Assembly: GCA_002070565.1 (NCBI GenBank)
Contig: MWDM01000015.1
Location: 1 to 39,512, forward strand
From: Bacteroidetes bacterium ADurb.Bin139
GTDB lineage: Bacteria; Bacteroidota; Bacteroidia; Bacteroidales; UBA932
Direction: 5' to 3'
DNA length: 39,512 nt
Positions 32,147 through 39,512 of the stretch are shown here, piece by piece (the first letter of the stretch is position 1; every line of letters begins with the position of its first letter). The position numbers were made by a program, and so were the translations under genes. The notes under the pieces are model-generated. The model did no database searches and had not been told where the DNA came from. It saw nothing but the letters and a program-made list of their open reading frames with translations.

Positions 32147-33022
32147 ATGGATCATATTGCTGTCAGTATAGTTATTGAGCCGTTCAGAGAAGAAACAGAA
32201 GATATCCTGACGGCAGAACTTGCCGAGATCGGTTACAGCGGTTTTCTCTCCGAAAAACCACTGCTTAAAGCCTATATTCCGGCTGCGGATTTCCGGGAGA
32301 GTCATTTGAGAATCATCCTCGAAACTTACGGTATTACTCAATATTCCAAGGATTTCATAGCCAATAAGAACTGGAGTGCCGATTGGGAATCCAGGTTTGA
32401 GCCCATAATCATCAACGCAGGCAAAGGGTGCAGCATAAGGTCTCCGGAGAAAGATGCCATGGTGCCTGTCTGGCCCATAACACGATGGCGACTTGTCGTG
32501 AAACCGGAACTGTCCTTTGGAACAGGACACCACCCTACGACATACATGATGCTGGAGGCCTTGCTGGAACTTGAATCTGAAGGCATCCTCAGAAATAACC
32601 ACGTGCTGGATCTGGGTTGCGGAACAGGAGTACTGGCCATCCTTGCGGCCAAAATGGGAGCAGCACTTCCGGTACATGCCCTGGACAATGACAGAAGGGC
32701 AGTCCACTCATGCAGGGAAAATGCCCGCAGGAACCGCGTCGCCCACAAAGTGAATGTCCTGCATGGAGATGCATCCTTTATCCAATCCGGAAGGTATGGA
32801 TTGATCATGGCCAATATCCACCGCAATATCCTGATCAGTGAAATGGATACTTTTGCCCGGGGACTCAGGCCTGAACCGGGACATCTTTTATTGAGCGGAT
32901 TTTATACCGCCGATGTTGCACATTTAACAGAAGCAGCCCTAAGGAACGGGCTCACCCTGTTTTCACAAAAAGAAAAAGAGGGGTGGGTTTTGCTTCATTT
33001 CATCAAATCTGTAAACATATAA
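32147..33022 (+). CDS. prmA: Ribosomal protein L11 methyltransferase PrmA
   Basis: The 291-residue SAM-dependent enzyme has an N-terminal substrate-recognition domain (about 1-60). The PrmA signature SFGTGHHPTT is at 123-132, the SAM-binding motif DLGCGTG at 155-161, and the catalytic-face motif ANIHRN at 222-227. It trimethylates ribosomal protein L11. I chose the ATG at 32147, 4 bases after the tpiA stop. A TTG at 32135 inside tpiA would add four codons and is less likely. The tpiA-prmA pairing is common in Bacteroidota as I recall. Confidence 0.94.
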   Translation: MDHIAVSIVIEPFREETEDILTAELAEIGYSGFLSEKPLLKAYIPAADFRESHLRIILETYGITQYSKDFIANKNWSADWESRFEPIIINAGKGCSIRSPEKDAMVPVWPITRWRLVVKPELSFGTGHHPTTYMMLEALLELESEGILRNNHVLDLGCGTGVLAILAAKMGAALPVHALDNDRRAVHSCRENARRNRVAHKVNVLHGDASFIQSGRYGLIMANIHRNILISEMDTFARGLRPEPGHLLLSGFYTADVAHLTEAALRNGLTLFSQKEKEGWVLLHFIKSVNI

Positions 33023-33034
33023 ATTTCATCACTT

Positions 33035-33475
33035 ATGAAAATCACACGTTTCGACAAACATAACAAGCCCAAACCTGAAGAAAAAAAAGCCATGGTAGCA
33101 TTTCTTTACCGACATCTGGAACGCTTTAGAGATGCCGTGGAAGATATTGAGAAAGCCATCAATTATGCGATCGGGGAAGCAGACTCCCCAGGGGGATTTA
33201 TTCTCAGATCTATGCATGATGACCAGATAACCTGCATTGTAGTAGTAATCCAAACGGGCATGACCGGGTATGTTCCCGAAAACCTGCTGGTTTACATTGC
33301 CACCCATAACGGTTTCAGAGGTCAGGGCGTAGGTAAAAAAATGATGCAACTTGCCATGGACACTGCACCGGGCAATATTGCCCTGCACGTGGAACCGCAC
33401 AACCCGGCAAAACGATTGTACGAGAAACTTGGTTTTACAAACAAGTATCTTGAAATGAGGTACACTAAAAAGTAG
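33035..33475 (+). CDS. GNAT-family N-acetyltransferase
   Basis: The 146-residue protein has the GNAT core. A central strand with LLVYIATHNGFRGQGVGKKMM (about 88-108) contains the acetyl-CoA pyrophosphate loop (RGQGVGK). The C-terminal block NPAKRLYEKLGF (about 128-139) is also typical. The N-terminal 40 residues are helical and charged. It is 4 bases before the PLP racemase gene and 12 after prmA. The acetylated substrate is unknown. Beside an amino-acid racemase, an amino acid or amino-acid derivative is a reasonable guess. Confidence 0.88.
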   Translation: MKITRFDKHNKPKPEEKKAMVAFLYRHLERFRDAVEDIEKAINYAIGEADSPGGFILRSMHDDQITCIVVVIQTGMTGYVPENLLVYIATHNGFRGQGVGKKMMQLAMDTAPGNIALHVEPHNPAKRLYEKLGFTNKYLEMRYTKK

Positions 33476-33479
33476 GATC

Positions 33480-34580
33480 ATGGCATACATATCGCTGGAT
33501 ACAGAAAAACTAAAAGCCAATTTCGAATACCTGGATAAACTTTTCAAAAAAAGGGACATCCATTGGGCCATAGTAACCAAATTTCTGTGCGGGAACAAAG
33601 ATTACATCCGGGAAGTGTTGCAGTTAAACATTTCTCAGGTGTGCGATTCACGGGTATCCAACCTAAAACTGATCAAAACCCTCCGACCCGATATTGAAAC
33701 CATTTATATCAAACCTCCTGCCCGACGAGCCGTCAGGGGCGTAGTGAAATATGCGGACATCAGTATGAATACCGAGCTGGAAACCCTGAAAATACTGGGA
33801 CAGGAAGCAGAAAAACAAGGTAAGATACACAAAGTCATTATCATGATCGAACTGGGAGAGCTTAGGGAAGGCATCATGCGGGACAGTGTGATCGACTTCT
33901 ACGACAAGGTGTTTAAAATAAACCATATAGAAGTAGTGGGCATTGGAGCGAACCTGAGCTGTCTGTACGGAATACTCCCCAACCAGGACAAGCTTATTCA
34001 GCTTTGTCTGTACCAGCAACTCATTGAGGCCAAATTCAATAAAAAAATACAGTATGTATCGGGGGGATCCTCTGTTACCATACCATTGATATTTCAAAGT
34101 CTGCTACCCAAAGGGATCAACCATTTCCGTGTGGGGGAAACCCTGTTTTGCGGAACTGACGTATACAACAACACTACCCTGAACAAAATGAGAACCGATG
34201 TTTTCGTCCTCTTTACCGAGATCATTGAACTCATAGAAAAACCGCAGGTCTCCGTGGGGGAATTCGGCACCAACCTGGAAGGAGACACACCTGCTTTTGA
34301 CGATTCGCTGCAGGGAAAGACCAGTTACAGGGCGCTCATTGACGTGGGCCTTCTGGATGTTGACCGGAAGCACCTGATGCCTGCAGATGAGGATATATCC
34401 ATTGTCGGGGGCAGTTCGGACATGCTGGTAATTGACCTGGGAGACAATCCCAAAAAGTATAAAGTCGGTGACGTTCTGGAATTTAAGCTCGACTACATGG
34501 GCATCCTCCGTTTACTGAATTCCAAATATATAGACAAACGTATCCGGTGTCAACAGTCTGATCATAAAGCGTTATGTTAA
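33480..34580 (+). CDS. Ornithine/alanine-type PLP-dependent racemase
   Basis: The 366-residue protein belongs to the fold-III PLP enzymes of the alanine/ornithine racemase (Orr) group. The start [20 protein letters not shown] (2-21) leads to the PLP-binding Lys34 in [17 protein letters not shown] near 123-130, SGGSS near 199-203 and [11 protein letters not shown] near 220-230 are conserved blocks of this group. It may make a D-amino acid such as D-ornithine or another D-form. The gene overlaps mtgA by 7 bases and follows the GNAT gene by 4 bases, which suggests a link to cell-wall synthesis. The true substrate cannot be told from the sequence. Confidence 0.85.
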   Translation: MAYISLDTEKLKANFEYLDKLFKKRDIHWAIVTKFLCGNKDYIREVLQLNISQVCDSRVSNLKLIKTLRPDIETIYIKPPARRAVRGVVKYADISMNTELETLKILGQEAEKQGKIHKVIIMIELGELREGIMRDSVIDFYDKVFKINHIEVVGIGANLSCLYGILPNQDKLIQLCLYQQLIEAKFNKKIQYVSGGSSVTIPLIFQSLLPKGINHFRVGETLFCGTDVYNNTTLNKMRTDVFVLFTEIIELIEKPQVSVGEFGTNLEGDTPAFDDSLQGKTSYRALIDVGLLDVDRKHLMPADEDISIVGGSSDMLVIDLGDNPKKYKVGDVLEFKLDYMGILRLLNSKYIDKRIRCQQSDHKALC

Positions 34581-35257
34581 AAAAAACCTTTCGCAGTTTG
34601 TTGTGGATTGTTGCCGGTTTATTTGCCCTGAGCATCTTTTTTGTAATCCTGTACCGGTTTGTGCCCGTTCCTGTTACTCCGCTGATGATCATACGTTATG
34701 CAGAACAAAGGAAAGAGGACAAAAACGCAACTATTTACCACCGTTGGGTACCTTTGGAAAAGATCAGCGACCACCTGAAAAGGGCAGTCGTTGCCTCAGA
34801 AGACCAGCGTTTCTTTGAACACAGGGGTTTTGACCTGGAACAGATCAAAAGGGCAAGGAAGGAAAACATGACCCGTCGCCGGCCAAGGGGTGCCAGCACC
34901 ATTTCCCAGCAAACGGCAAAAAACCTGTTCCTCTGGCCCCGCTCCTCGTGGTTCCGCAAAGGGCTGGAAGTCTACTTCACTTTTCTGATTGAAGTACTGT
35001 GGAGCAAGGAACGGATCCTGGAAGTTTACCTGAATTCCATAGAAATGGGAAAGGGAATTTACGGGGCCGAGGCTGTCGCCCGCGTGCATTTTAACACAAC
35101 TCCGCTCAGGCTCACCCGGGAGCAGGCCGCTCTGGTGGCCGCAACGCTGCCCAATCCGAGGCGTTTCAGCTCCCGCAACCCCTCGGCTTATGTCCTGCGC
35201 CGCAAACAGGAAATCCTCAGGCAAATGGATTTCATTGATTTACCTCCTCCGGAGTAA
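34574..35257 (+). CDS. mtgA: Monofunctional peptidoglycan transglycosylase MtgA
   Basis: The 227-residue GT51 enzyme has one N-terminal membrane segment (about 9-30) and the catalytic Glu76 in [27 protein letters not shown] at 107-121 and the second Glu region near [17 protein letters not shown] follow. It polymerises lipid II into glycan strands without a transpeptidase domain. It overlaps the racemase by 7 bases at its start and the convergent mscS by 26 bases at its end. Length matches MtgA. Confidence 0.95.
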   Translation: MLKKTFRSLLWIVAGLFALSIFFVILYRFVPVPVTPLMIIRYAEQRKEDKNATIYHRWVPLEKISDHLKRAVVASEDQRFFEHRGFDLEQIKRARKENMTRRRPRGASTISQQTAKNLFLWPRSSWFRKGLEVYFTFLIEVLWSKERILEVYLNSIEMGKGIYGAEAVARVHFNTTPLRLTREQAALVAATLPNPRRFSSRNPSAYVLRRKQEILRQMDFIDLPPPE

Positions 35258-36524
35258 GGGGTGCTATCCCCGGGGAAAAGGCCCGTTTCAGGTCCGAGCC
35301 GCTGGGCTGCTGGAATACTTCCAGGTCAAAGTAAGACACAGCCGCCATCAAATGATCAAAAATATCTGACTGGATTTCTTCATATTCAGCCCAGACGGTA
35401 GTCGTGGTGAAGCAGTATATTTCAATGGGAATTCCCCGGTCTTCCATGGCCATCTGCCTTACCATCAAAGCCATGTCTTTTCTTATGGCTTTGTTGTCTT
35501 TCAGGTAGTTCTCTATGTAATGACGGAATACCCCAATGTTGGTCATACGGCGTCCGTTAACGAGCACCGAAGTGTCTACCTTCCTTTTCTTATTGTATGC
35601 GTCAATTTCTTTCTGACGCGTAACCAGGTAATCTTTAAGTAAATAGAGTTTTTCATACCGGAGCCTGTCTTCTTCGTTGATGTACTTGACCGTCGAGGCA
35701 TTAATGTATATGGATCTTTTTATACGCCTGCCCCCTGTTTCTTTCATCCCCCGCCAGTTCTTGAAACTGTCTGTGATGAAATAATACGTAGGGATGGTGG
35801 TTATGGTCTTATCCCAATTCTGTACTTTTACCGTATTCAGGTTTATGGCAATAACATCACCGTCTGCGTTGAATTTGGGCATTTCCACCCAATCCCCAAT
35901 GCGGACCATATCATTTGCCGATATCTGCACACTGGCTACAAATCCCAGGATGGTATCCTTGAAGACAAGCATCCCCAGGGCTGTCATGGCTCCCAGGGCG
36001 CTGAGCAGGTACACAGGGGATTTGTTGATGAGTACGGAAATGATCAGAATCCCGGCCGCTATGTATAAAATGATCTTGATCAGCTGAAAGTAGCTGGACA
36101 CCGGTTTGTCAACAAAAGCTTTGGATTTTTTGAGCGCTTGCTCCAGAATACGCAGCAAGGCGTTGATTGCCATAAGTATGATAATGATCAGGTAGATGTC
36201 TGTAAGCTTGATCACTATGGGGAGGATCTTCTCAAAATCCCGGAACAGGATGGGTGCAATAACGCGAACAATGATCACGGGGACAATGTGCGCCAGGTTG
36301 GAGAATACCTTATTGTCCATAAGCAGGTCATCCCACTTGTGCTGTGTACGCTTAACATACCGGAACAACGGTCCTTTGATGATCAGCCGGGTGATGCGGA
36401 AAAAGGCCCAGGAAAGGAGTCCCAGCACCAGCAGCAGAAGAAGCAGTCTCAGGATAGGTGCTGCACTTTCCGAAACCCCCAGGTTTATGATTATTTTCTC
36501 TACCCACTTATCCAGACTTTCCAT
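35232..36524 (-). CDS. MscS-family mechanosensitive ion channel (YbdG-like)
   Basis: The 430-residue inner-membrane protein has about five hydrophobic segments in its first 190 residues. The pore helix and beta-domain of MscS follow ([27 protein letters not shown] near 175-200, [12 protein letters not shown] near 204-215). Its C-terminal cytosolic region of about 230 residues is longer than in E. coli MscS and resembles YbdG/MscM. It releases solutes during osmotic downshock. It is the last gene of a five-gene minus-strand run, 27 bases after the radical SAM gene. It overlaps mtgA tail to tail by 26 bases. Confidence 0.92.
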   Translation of the reverse strand: MESLDKWVEKIIINLGVSESAAPILRLLLLLLVLGLLSWAFFRITRLIIKGPLFRYVKRTQHKWDDLLMDNKVFSNLAHIVPVIIVRVIAPILFRDFEKILPIVIKLTDIYLIIIILMAINALLRILEQALKKSKAFVDKPVSSYFQLIKIILYIAAGILIISVLINKSPVYLLSALGAMTALGMLVFKDTILGFVASVQISANDMVRIGDWVEMPKFNADGDVIAINLNTVKVQNWDKTITTIPTYYFITDSFKNWRGMKETGGRRIKRSIYINASTVKYINEEDRLRYEKLYLLKDYLVTRQKEIDAYNKKRKVDTSVLVNGRRMTNIGVFRHYIENYLKDNKAIRKDMALMVRQMAMEDRGIPIEIYCFTTTTVWAEYEEIQSDIFDHLMAAVSYFDLEVFQQPSGSDLKRAFSPGIAPLTPEEVNQ

Positions 36525-36551
36525 AATTCTCCCGTTTTATGATTGTTGAAT

Positions 36552-37499
36552 TTACTTATTTCTTTGCGCCGGCATGTAGAACAAACCCCGTTCCAGTCTT
36601 TCTGTGCGTATTGTGCCCGTTGCTTCCAGGGCACTCAGGTATTTGTTTATTTCGTTCACATGCAAACCTGTAATGTGTGCAATATCCTCCAGGGTGCAGG
36701 GCCTGCGGCTGATGGTCTCCAGAATGGCATTTTGCACATCTTCCCGGTACACTGTCGCACTATTTCCCGAAGCCGGTGAAGAGATGATCTCTACGCCCGG
36801 GATATTCCAGTATTCCCTTATTTCCTCCAGCTCCTGCCGCGTGGCGCTCCTGATCCCTTCTACCGTGCCCGGCCTGTCCAGGGTATTGAGCTGGACAGAA
36901 TCCGGATTGATTCTGAGAATGGCTTCCTTCAGCGCATCCAGTTCTGCTTTATGGTTGTTGTACCCGGGGAGGATGAAAACTTCCAGCCATATCCTGCCCT
37001 TGAATTCTTTCCTGAAATCTGCCAGGCCCCCTATATAGCTTTGCAGATCCAGTGTATCTGACGGGCGGTTGATCTTTTTGAACACCTCTTCGGTGGCCGC
37101 ATCCAGTGACGGAAGCACCAGGTCGGCACCAAGCAGGGATTGCCTTACTGCGGGATCACTCAACATTGTCCCGTTGGTAAGAACAGCCACAGGCAGATCC
37201 GGTTTTTCGGCTTTCAGGTATGAAATGATGCTTTCCAGGGCTGAATTGAGCGTAGGCTCCCCGTACCCTGAAAAGGTGATGATGTCGGGGTCGGGATGAT
37301 TGGCGAAAAAATCCTTCAATTCCCTTATGATCTCCCGCTCCGGCACATATTCCTTCCTTTGCGTGGTAAGCAATGTGGTACGGCCTGCCTCACAATAAAC
37401 ACAATTGAGCGTGCAGACTTTCCTGGGAACCATATCCACTCCCAGCGACATGCCCAGCCGGCGCGAAGGTACCGGTCCAAAAAGGTGTTTATACATCAT
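36552..37499 (-). CDS. Radical SAM protein with C-terminal winged-helix-like domain
   Basis: The 315-residue protein starts with LFGPVPSRRLGMSLGVDMVP, then the [4Fe-4S] motif CTLNCVYC (Cys29, Cys33, Cys36). SGYGEPTLN near 77-85 is the GGE-like block, and LTNGTML near 108-114 is another family block. Residues from about 250 to 310 (EDIAHITGLHVNEINKYLSALEATGTI) form a winged-helix domain, suggesting nucleic-acid or protein binding. This group is annotated as radical SAM, COG0731-like (wybutosine-enzyme-related), without a known reaction. It follows the CGGC gene by 11 bases. Two adjacent ATG codons start the gene; I use the first. Confidence 0.88.
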   Translation of the reverse strand: MMYKHLFGPVPSRRLGMSLGVDMVPRKVCTLNCVYCEAGRTTLLTTQRKEYVPEREIIRELKDFFANHPDPDIITFSGYGEPTLNSALESIISYLKAEKPDLPVAVLTNGTMLSDPAVRQSLLGADLVLPSLDAATEEVFKKINRPSDTLDLQSYIGGLADFRKEFKGRIWLEVFILPGYNNHKAELDALKEAILRINPDSVQLNTLDRPGTVEGIRSATRQELEEIREYWNIPGVEIISSPASGNSATVYREDVQNAILETISRRPCTLEDIAHITGLHVNEINKYLSALEATGTIRTERLERGLFYMPAQRNK

Positions 37500-37510
37500 C
37501 GGATTTTTTA

Positions 37511-37948
37511 TCAGTCGTATGCCAATTTCGTAGCGTCATCCTGTAAAACAGGCTTTAACAATTCTTTCCAGTGGGGATTACTCCACGTTCCCAGGTTTGA
37601 GTGGGTTATGAAATAATTCATGGGTATGGGATGTGTGCCTGTAATAACTGGAATTTTGTACTTCTCTTCTATGAATTTTTTAAAATAGCCCACCCGGGGA
37701 CAGGGAGGATAACCCACAAGCATCCCGGTAGCCAGGTGTATAGCTTCCGCACCGTTTTTGATCATCTCGGCAGGAACGTATTCCACGTTGCCTCCCGGAC
37801 AACCCCCGCAAATTGTAAACCCGACAACCTCCAGGGGTGTATCTTTATCGTAAATTGAAAAAGCCCCCTCCCGGTTTCTCATGGCTCTCAGACATTTTCC
37901 ACCGGCACAACTGCGGTACCTGTCGCATATTATAATACCAATTTTCAT
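37511..37948 (-). CDS. CGGC-domain protein (putative metal-binding)
   Basis: The 145-residue protein has the CGGC-domain layout. MKIGIIICDRYRSCAGGKC (residues 1-19) contains Cys8, Cys14 and Cys19. TICGGCPGGN holds Cys47 and Cys50, and HLATGML leads to PPCPR with Cys83. The six Cys residues suggest metal or cluster binding or a redox role, but no activity is known for the family. It sits between the SRAP gene (21 bases upstream) and the radical SAM gene (11 bases downstream), and may serve the radical SAM enzyme. Confidence 0.88.
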   Translation of the reverse strand: MKIGIIICDRYRSCAGGKCLRAMRNREGAFSIYDKDTPLEVVGFTICGGCPGGNVEYVPAEMIKNGAEAIHLATGMLVGYPPCPRVGYFKKFIEEKYKIPVITGTHPIPMNYFITHSNLGTWSNPHWKELLKPVLQDDATKLAYD

Positions 37949-37969
37949 AGCATAATTTTAATTATGTTT

Positions 37970-38623
37970 TTATTTTAATGCAGTACTTTGTCTTGTTCTT
38001 TTGCCCGGAATAGTCAGCTGCGAATCCTGCGTAGCCTGCAATCGGTCGTTCTGCATGACCATTTCTCCGTTTTCCAGCCAATCTGTTTCATGCCCCCGGT
38101 CAATAAGTACCGGCATCCTTTTTTTTGAATTATGAATGCGGGACATCAGCTCATTAGCCTCTGTGGTAATAATAGTATAGGTATCCATCACCTCTCCGGT
38201 GTCCCTGTCGGTCCATGTATTCCACAATCCTGCCAGGCCAAAGGCTTCTCCCCCGGGCAGTTTCAGGGTGTATTTCTGTTTCTTTTTCCCTTTGGGGTCA
38301 AGCCACTGCCATTCGTAAAAAGCGCTGGCCGCTACCAGGCACCGGCGGTTGACCGAATCCCTGAAGGAGGGCTTGGAACGTAACGTTTCCAGGCGTGCGT
38401 TCAAGGTGTATTTTTTGATTTCTGTATCCTTTGCCCAGGGTGGTATTAAACCCCATTGCATCATTTCAAGTGTTCCCGGATCCCGGTTGGCTATAACAGG
38501 AGTCCTGGGATGGGAAAACCCGGAATATTTTCCGGATTTATAGTCTGCTCCTTCCCGGAACATGGCGTTAAACCTGTTCTCCAGCTGTGTATAAGTCAGA
38601 GAAAGTTCTGTCTGAAAGCACAT
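37970..38623 (-). CDS. SRAP (YedK/HMCES) abasic-site-binding protein
   Basis: The 217-residue protein is of the SOS-response-associated peptidase family, which forms a thiazolidine crosslink to abasic sites in single-stranded DNA. The active-site set is complete: Cys2 (exposed after Met removal), Asn75 in NARLET, Glu104 in YEW and His164 in RIHNSKKRMPVL. MQWGLIPPWAKD (55-66) is a hallmark. After Cys2 the sequence is FQTE rather than the Proteobacterial GR, as in other Bacteroidota members. It is 15 bases after the thioferritin-like gene, so a DNA-damage protein and an oxidative-stress ferritin may be coexpressed. Confidence 0.94.
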   Translation of the reverse strand: MCFQTELSLTYTQLENRFNAMFREGADYKSGKYSGFSHPRTPVIANRDPGTLEMMQWGLIPPWAKDTEIKKYTLNARLETLRSKPSFRDSVNRRCLVAASAFYEWQWLDPKGKKKQKYTLKLPGGEAFGLAGLWNTWTDRDTGEVMDTYTIITTEANELMSRIHNSKKRMPVLIDRGHETDWLENGEMVMQNDRLQATQDSQLTIPGKRTRQSTALK

Positions 38624-38638
38624 GAATTGATGTCAGGA

Positions 38639-39151
38639 CTACATCCTGGCCTTTTTCCACTCTTCCTTTATCCGGTTCAGATCGGTGAGCCAGGATTCAA
38701 TATCTTCTTCGTGTTCCAGCTCGTCGTTCAGGATCTGTACGGCCATCTGGTAGGTGGCGTGGTCTTTCCCGTTGGTGAAGTCGGCAATCTCCTGGTATCT
38801 TTTAATAGCACACCTTTCACCGGCCAGGTTCTGTTCCAGGATCTTTTCAATGTAAGGATCCGAAGGTTCCTCGTAAGCACAACGGGCATGTTTTGCCCAG
38901 TCGTTGGGGTTGATAACGGGAGTGCCCCCCAGTTGTATGATGCGGTCCACCACAAGAACAGCGTGGCCAAGCTCTTCATCGGCATGAATAAGCAACTCAG
39001 CTTCCACCTCCAGACGCATAGGCCCTTCCAAAAGTCTTGCCCCAATCCAGTACTGGTAATAAGCCAGCCATTCTTCTGCAAGGGCTCCGTTCAACATTCC
39101 AATTAATTTGTTAACATCGTTTACCGATACACTAATTGCTTCTTTTCCCAT
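38639..39151 (-). CDS. Ferritin-like protein, probable DPSL/thioferritin
   Basis: The 170-residue four-helix protein has bacterioferritin-like di-iron motifs. These are EEWLAYYQYW (26-35), a Glu and HADEELGH (56-63), GERCAIKRYQE (111-121) and DELEHEEDIE (143-152). Two cysteines, Cys91 and Cys114, are placed like the Cys pair of DPSL proteins (thioferritins) from Sulfolobus and Bacteroides fragilis, which protect against peroxide while storing iron. The missing long C-terminus and the Dps-like size support this over a classic bacterioferritin. It is the first gene of the five-gene run and presumably the point of oxidative-stress control. A weak promoter box (TAAATTCG, 39192-39185) is upstream. 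Confidence 0.85.
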   Translation of the reverse strand: MGKEAISVSVNDVNKLIGMLNGALAEEWLAYYQYWIGARLLEGPMRLEVEAELLIHADEELGHAVLVVDRIIQLGGTPVINPNDWAKHARCAYEEPSDPYIEKILEQNLAGERCAIKRYQEIADFTNGKDHATYQMAVQILNDELEHEEDIESWLTDLNRIKEEWKKARM

Positions 39152-39347
39152 ATTATTGTAATTTTAGTTGTAGTTTTAATCTTTCGAATTTACGAAAAAT
39201 ATTTGTTTTTGGCTATTCACAGATTTTAAGCAACAAGCTACTCGAATTTCAAGAAAATATTATGAAACCTCCATGACGTAATAGACGTCCAAGCGAATGA
39301 AAATAGGATGTAATCGTATCTTTGATAGTAATAAAAACAAAAGAACG
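39152..39347. other. Intergenic region between thioferritin-like gene and IS110 transposase
   Basis: This is 196 AT-rich bases. It holds a weak minus-strand promoter box (39185-39192). It also holds two 20-base direct-repeat copies at 39184-39203 and 39242-39261 that share TCGAATTT and AAAATATT (16 of 20 positions). A small inverted repeat GACGT-AATAG-ACGTC lies at 39275-39289. The left end of the IS110 element should lie somewhere here, but IS110 elements lack clear terminal repeats and I cannot place it. Confidence 0.6.
39317..39324 (+). promoter_or_regulatory. Promoter -7 box of IS110 transposase
   Basis: TATCTTTG matches TAnnTTTG, 23 bases before the ATG at 39348, so the leader would be about 18 bases. 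There is no clear -33 element. Confidence 0.5.
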
Positions 39348-39512
39348 ATGGATCCTCAAATAAGTTTCAATCAAGTCGTGTCCAGGGGATGCGGCATTGA
39401 TGTCCACCAGAAAGTGGTGGTGGCCACCATAGGTGGTGAAGGCCTAAAGAAGGCAACCCGGGAGTTCGGGACCTTTACACGCTCTTTGACAGAACTGAAA
39501 GACTGGTTATTG
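39348..39512 (+). CDS. IS110-family transposase, N-terminal 55 residues (cut by window edge)
   Basis: The frame starts at ATG 39348 and stays open to the window end. It reads MDPQISFNQVVSRGCGIDVH, then QKVVVATIGGEG. GCGIDVHQKVVVATI is the first catalytic block of the DEDD RuvC-like domain, with Asp18 as the first acidic residue. FGTFTRSLTELKDWL is the next family block. IS110 transposases are RNA-guided recombinases that use a bridge RNA encoded in a non-coding end of the element. The serine-containing Tnp_20 domain would lie beyond the window. Family assignment from 55 residues is fairly secure. Confidence 0.88.
   Translation, partial: MDPQISFNQVVSRGCGIDVHQKVVVATIGGEGLKKATREFGTFTRSLTELKDWLL
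39348..39512 (+). mobile_element. IS110-family insertion sequence, left part only
   Basis: The transposase start marks an IS110-type element extending to the right of the window. The left boundary is not determined and lies between 39152 and 39348. Only the coding part seen is given here. Confidence 0.7.

Noticed and set aside
39275..39289. GACGT-AATAG-ACGTC inverted repeat as an IS terminal repeat or operator
   Set aside because: Only a 5-bp stem, no second copy in the window, and IS110 elements usually lack terminal repeats; kept only as a note.

Overview
The window is gene-dense and looks like the chromosome of a member of the Bacteroidota, most likely an anaerobic Bacteroidales. Support comes from repeated TAnnTTTG promoter boxes (the Bacteroidota -7 element), a tig-clpP-clpX operon, the order zapA / 6S RNA / rny, a six-domain ribosomal protein S1 of the Bacteroidota type, a MurK/MurQ/sodium-symporter set resembling the Tannerella MurNAc locus, and a ferredoxin-dependent 2-oxoacid oxidoreductase beside an ADP-forming acyl-CoA synthetase. 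No gap between genes exceeds about 300 bases, and I see no tRNA, 16S/23S/5S rRNA or CRISPR array.

Layout. 1-1189 (-): a secreted GH73 glucosaminidase with two LysM domains, followed by a truncated mltG. 1244-2902 (+): cytidine deaminase, 4.5S SRP RNA and mnmA. 2883-4475 (-): an S41 C-terminal processing protease. 4600-6896 (+): an outer-membrane porin and a YeiH-type anion exporter. 6883-9601 (-): rpsA and an RNase Z that lacks the usual arm. 9734-12822 (+): a POT peptide symporter overlapping aminopeptidase P. 12815-13771 (-): corA with a long leader. 14014-17815 (-): murK-murQ-recR-sodium symporter, a MurNAc salvage operon with recR inside it. 17898-22820 (+): ADP-forming acyl-CoA synthetase, a 50-residue membrane microprotein and a four-subunit 2-oxoacid:ferredoxin oxidoreductase. 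22875-25258 (+): a coiled-coil protein, zapA, 6S RNA and rny. 25242-31277 (-): tig-clpP-clpX extended by an M20 dipeptidase and an M14 carboxypeptidase. 31384-35257 (+): tpiA, prmA, a GNAT acetyltransferase, an ornithine/alanine-type racemase and mtgA. 35232-39151 (-): a run of five genes for a thioferritin/DPSL-like protein, a SRAP (YedK/HMCES) protein, a CGGC-domain protein, a radical SAM enzyme and an MscS channel. 39348-39512 (+): the start of an IS110-family transposase cut by the window edge.

Themes. Peptidoglycan turnover recurs (GH73 enzyme, MltG, MurK/MurQ/symporter, racemase, MtgA). So does peptide and protein degradation (Ctp, POT plus aminopeptidase P, ClpXP, M20, M14), which fits amino-acid fermentation through the oxidoreductase and the ADP-forming ligase. 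Three structured RNAs or RNA-related items are noteworthy: SRP RNA 10 bases upstream of mnmA, a 6S RNA with a closing stem that also forms the terminator, and a roughly 210-nt corA leader. The least familiar items are the thioferritin/SRAP/CGGC/radical-SAM/MscS cluster, the microprotein overlapping the acyl-CoA synthetase, and the minimal RNase Z.
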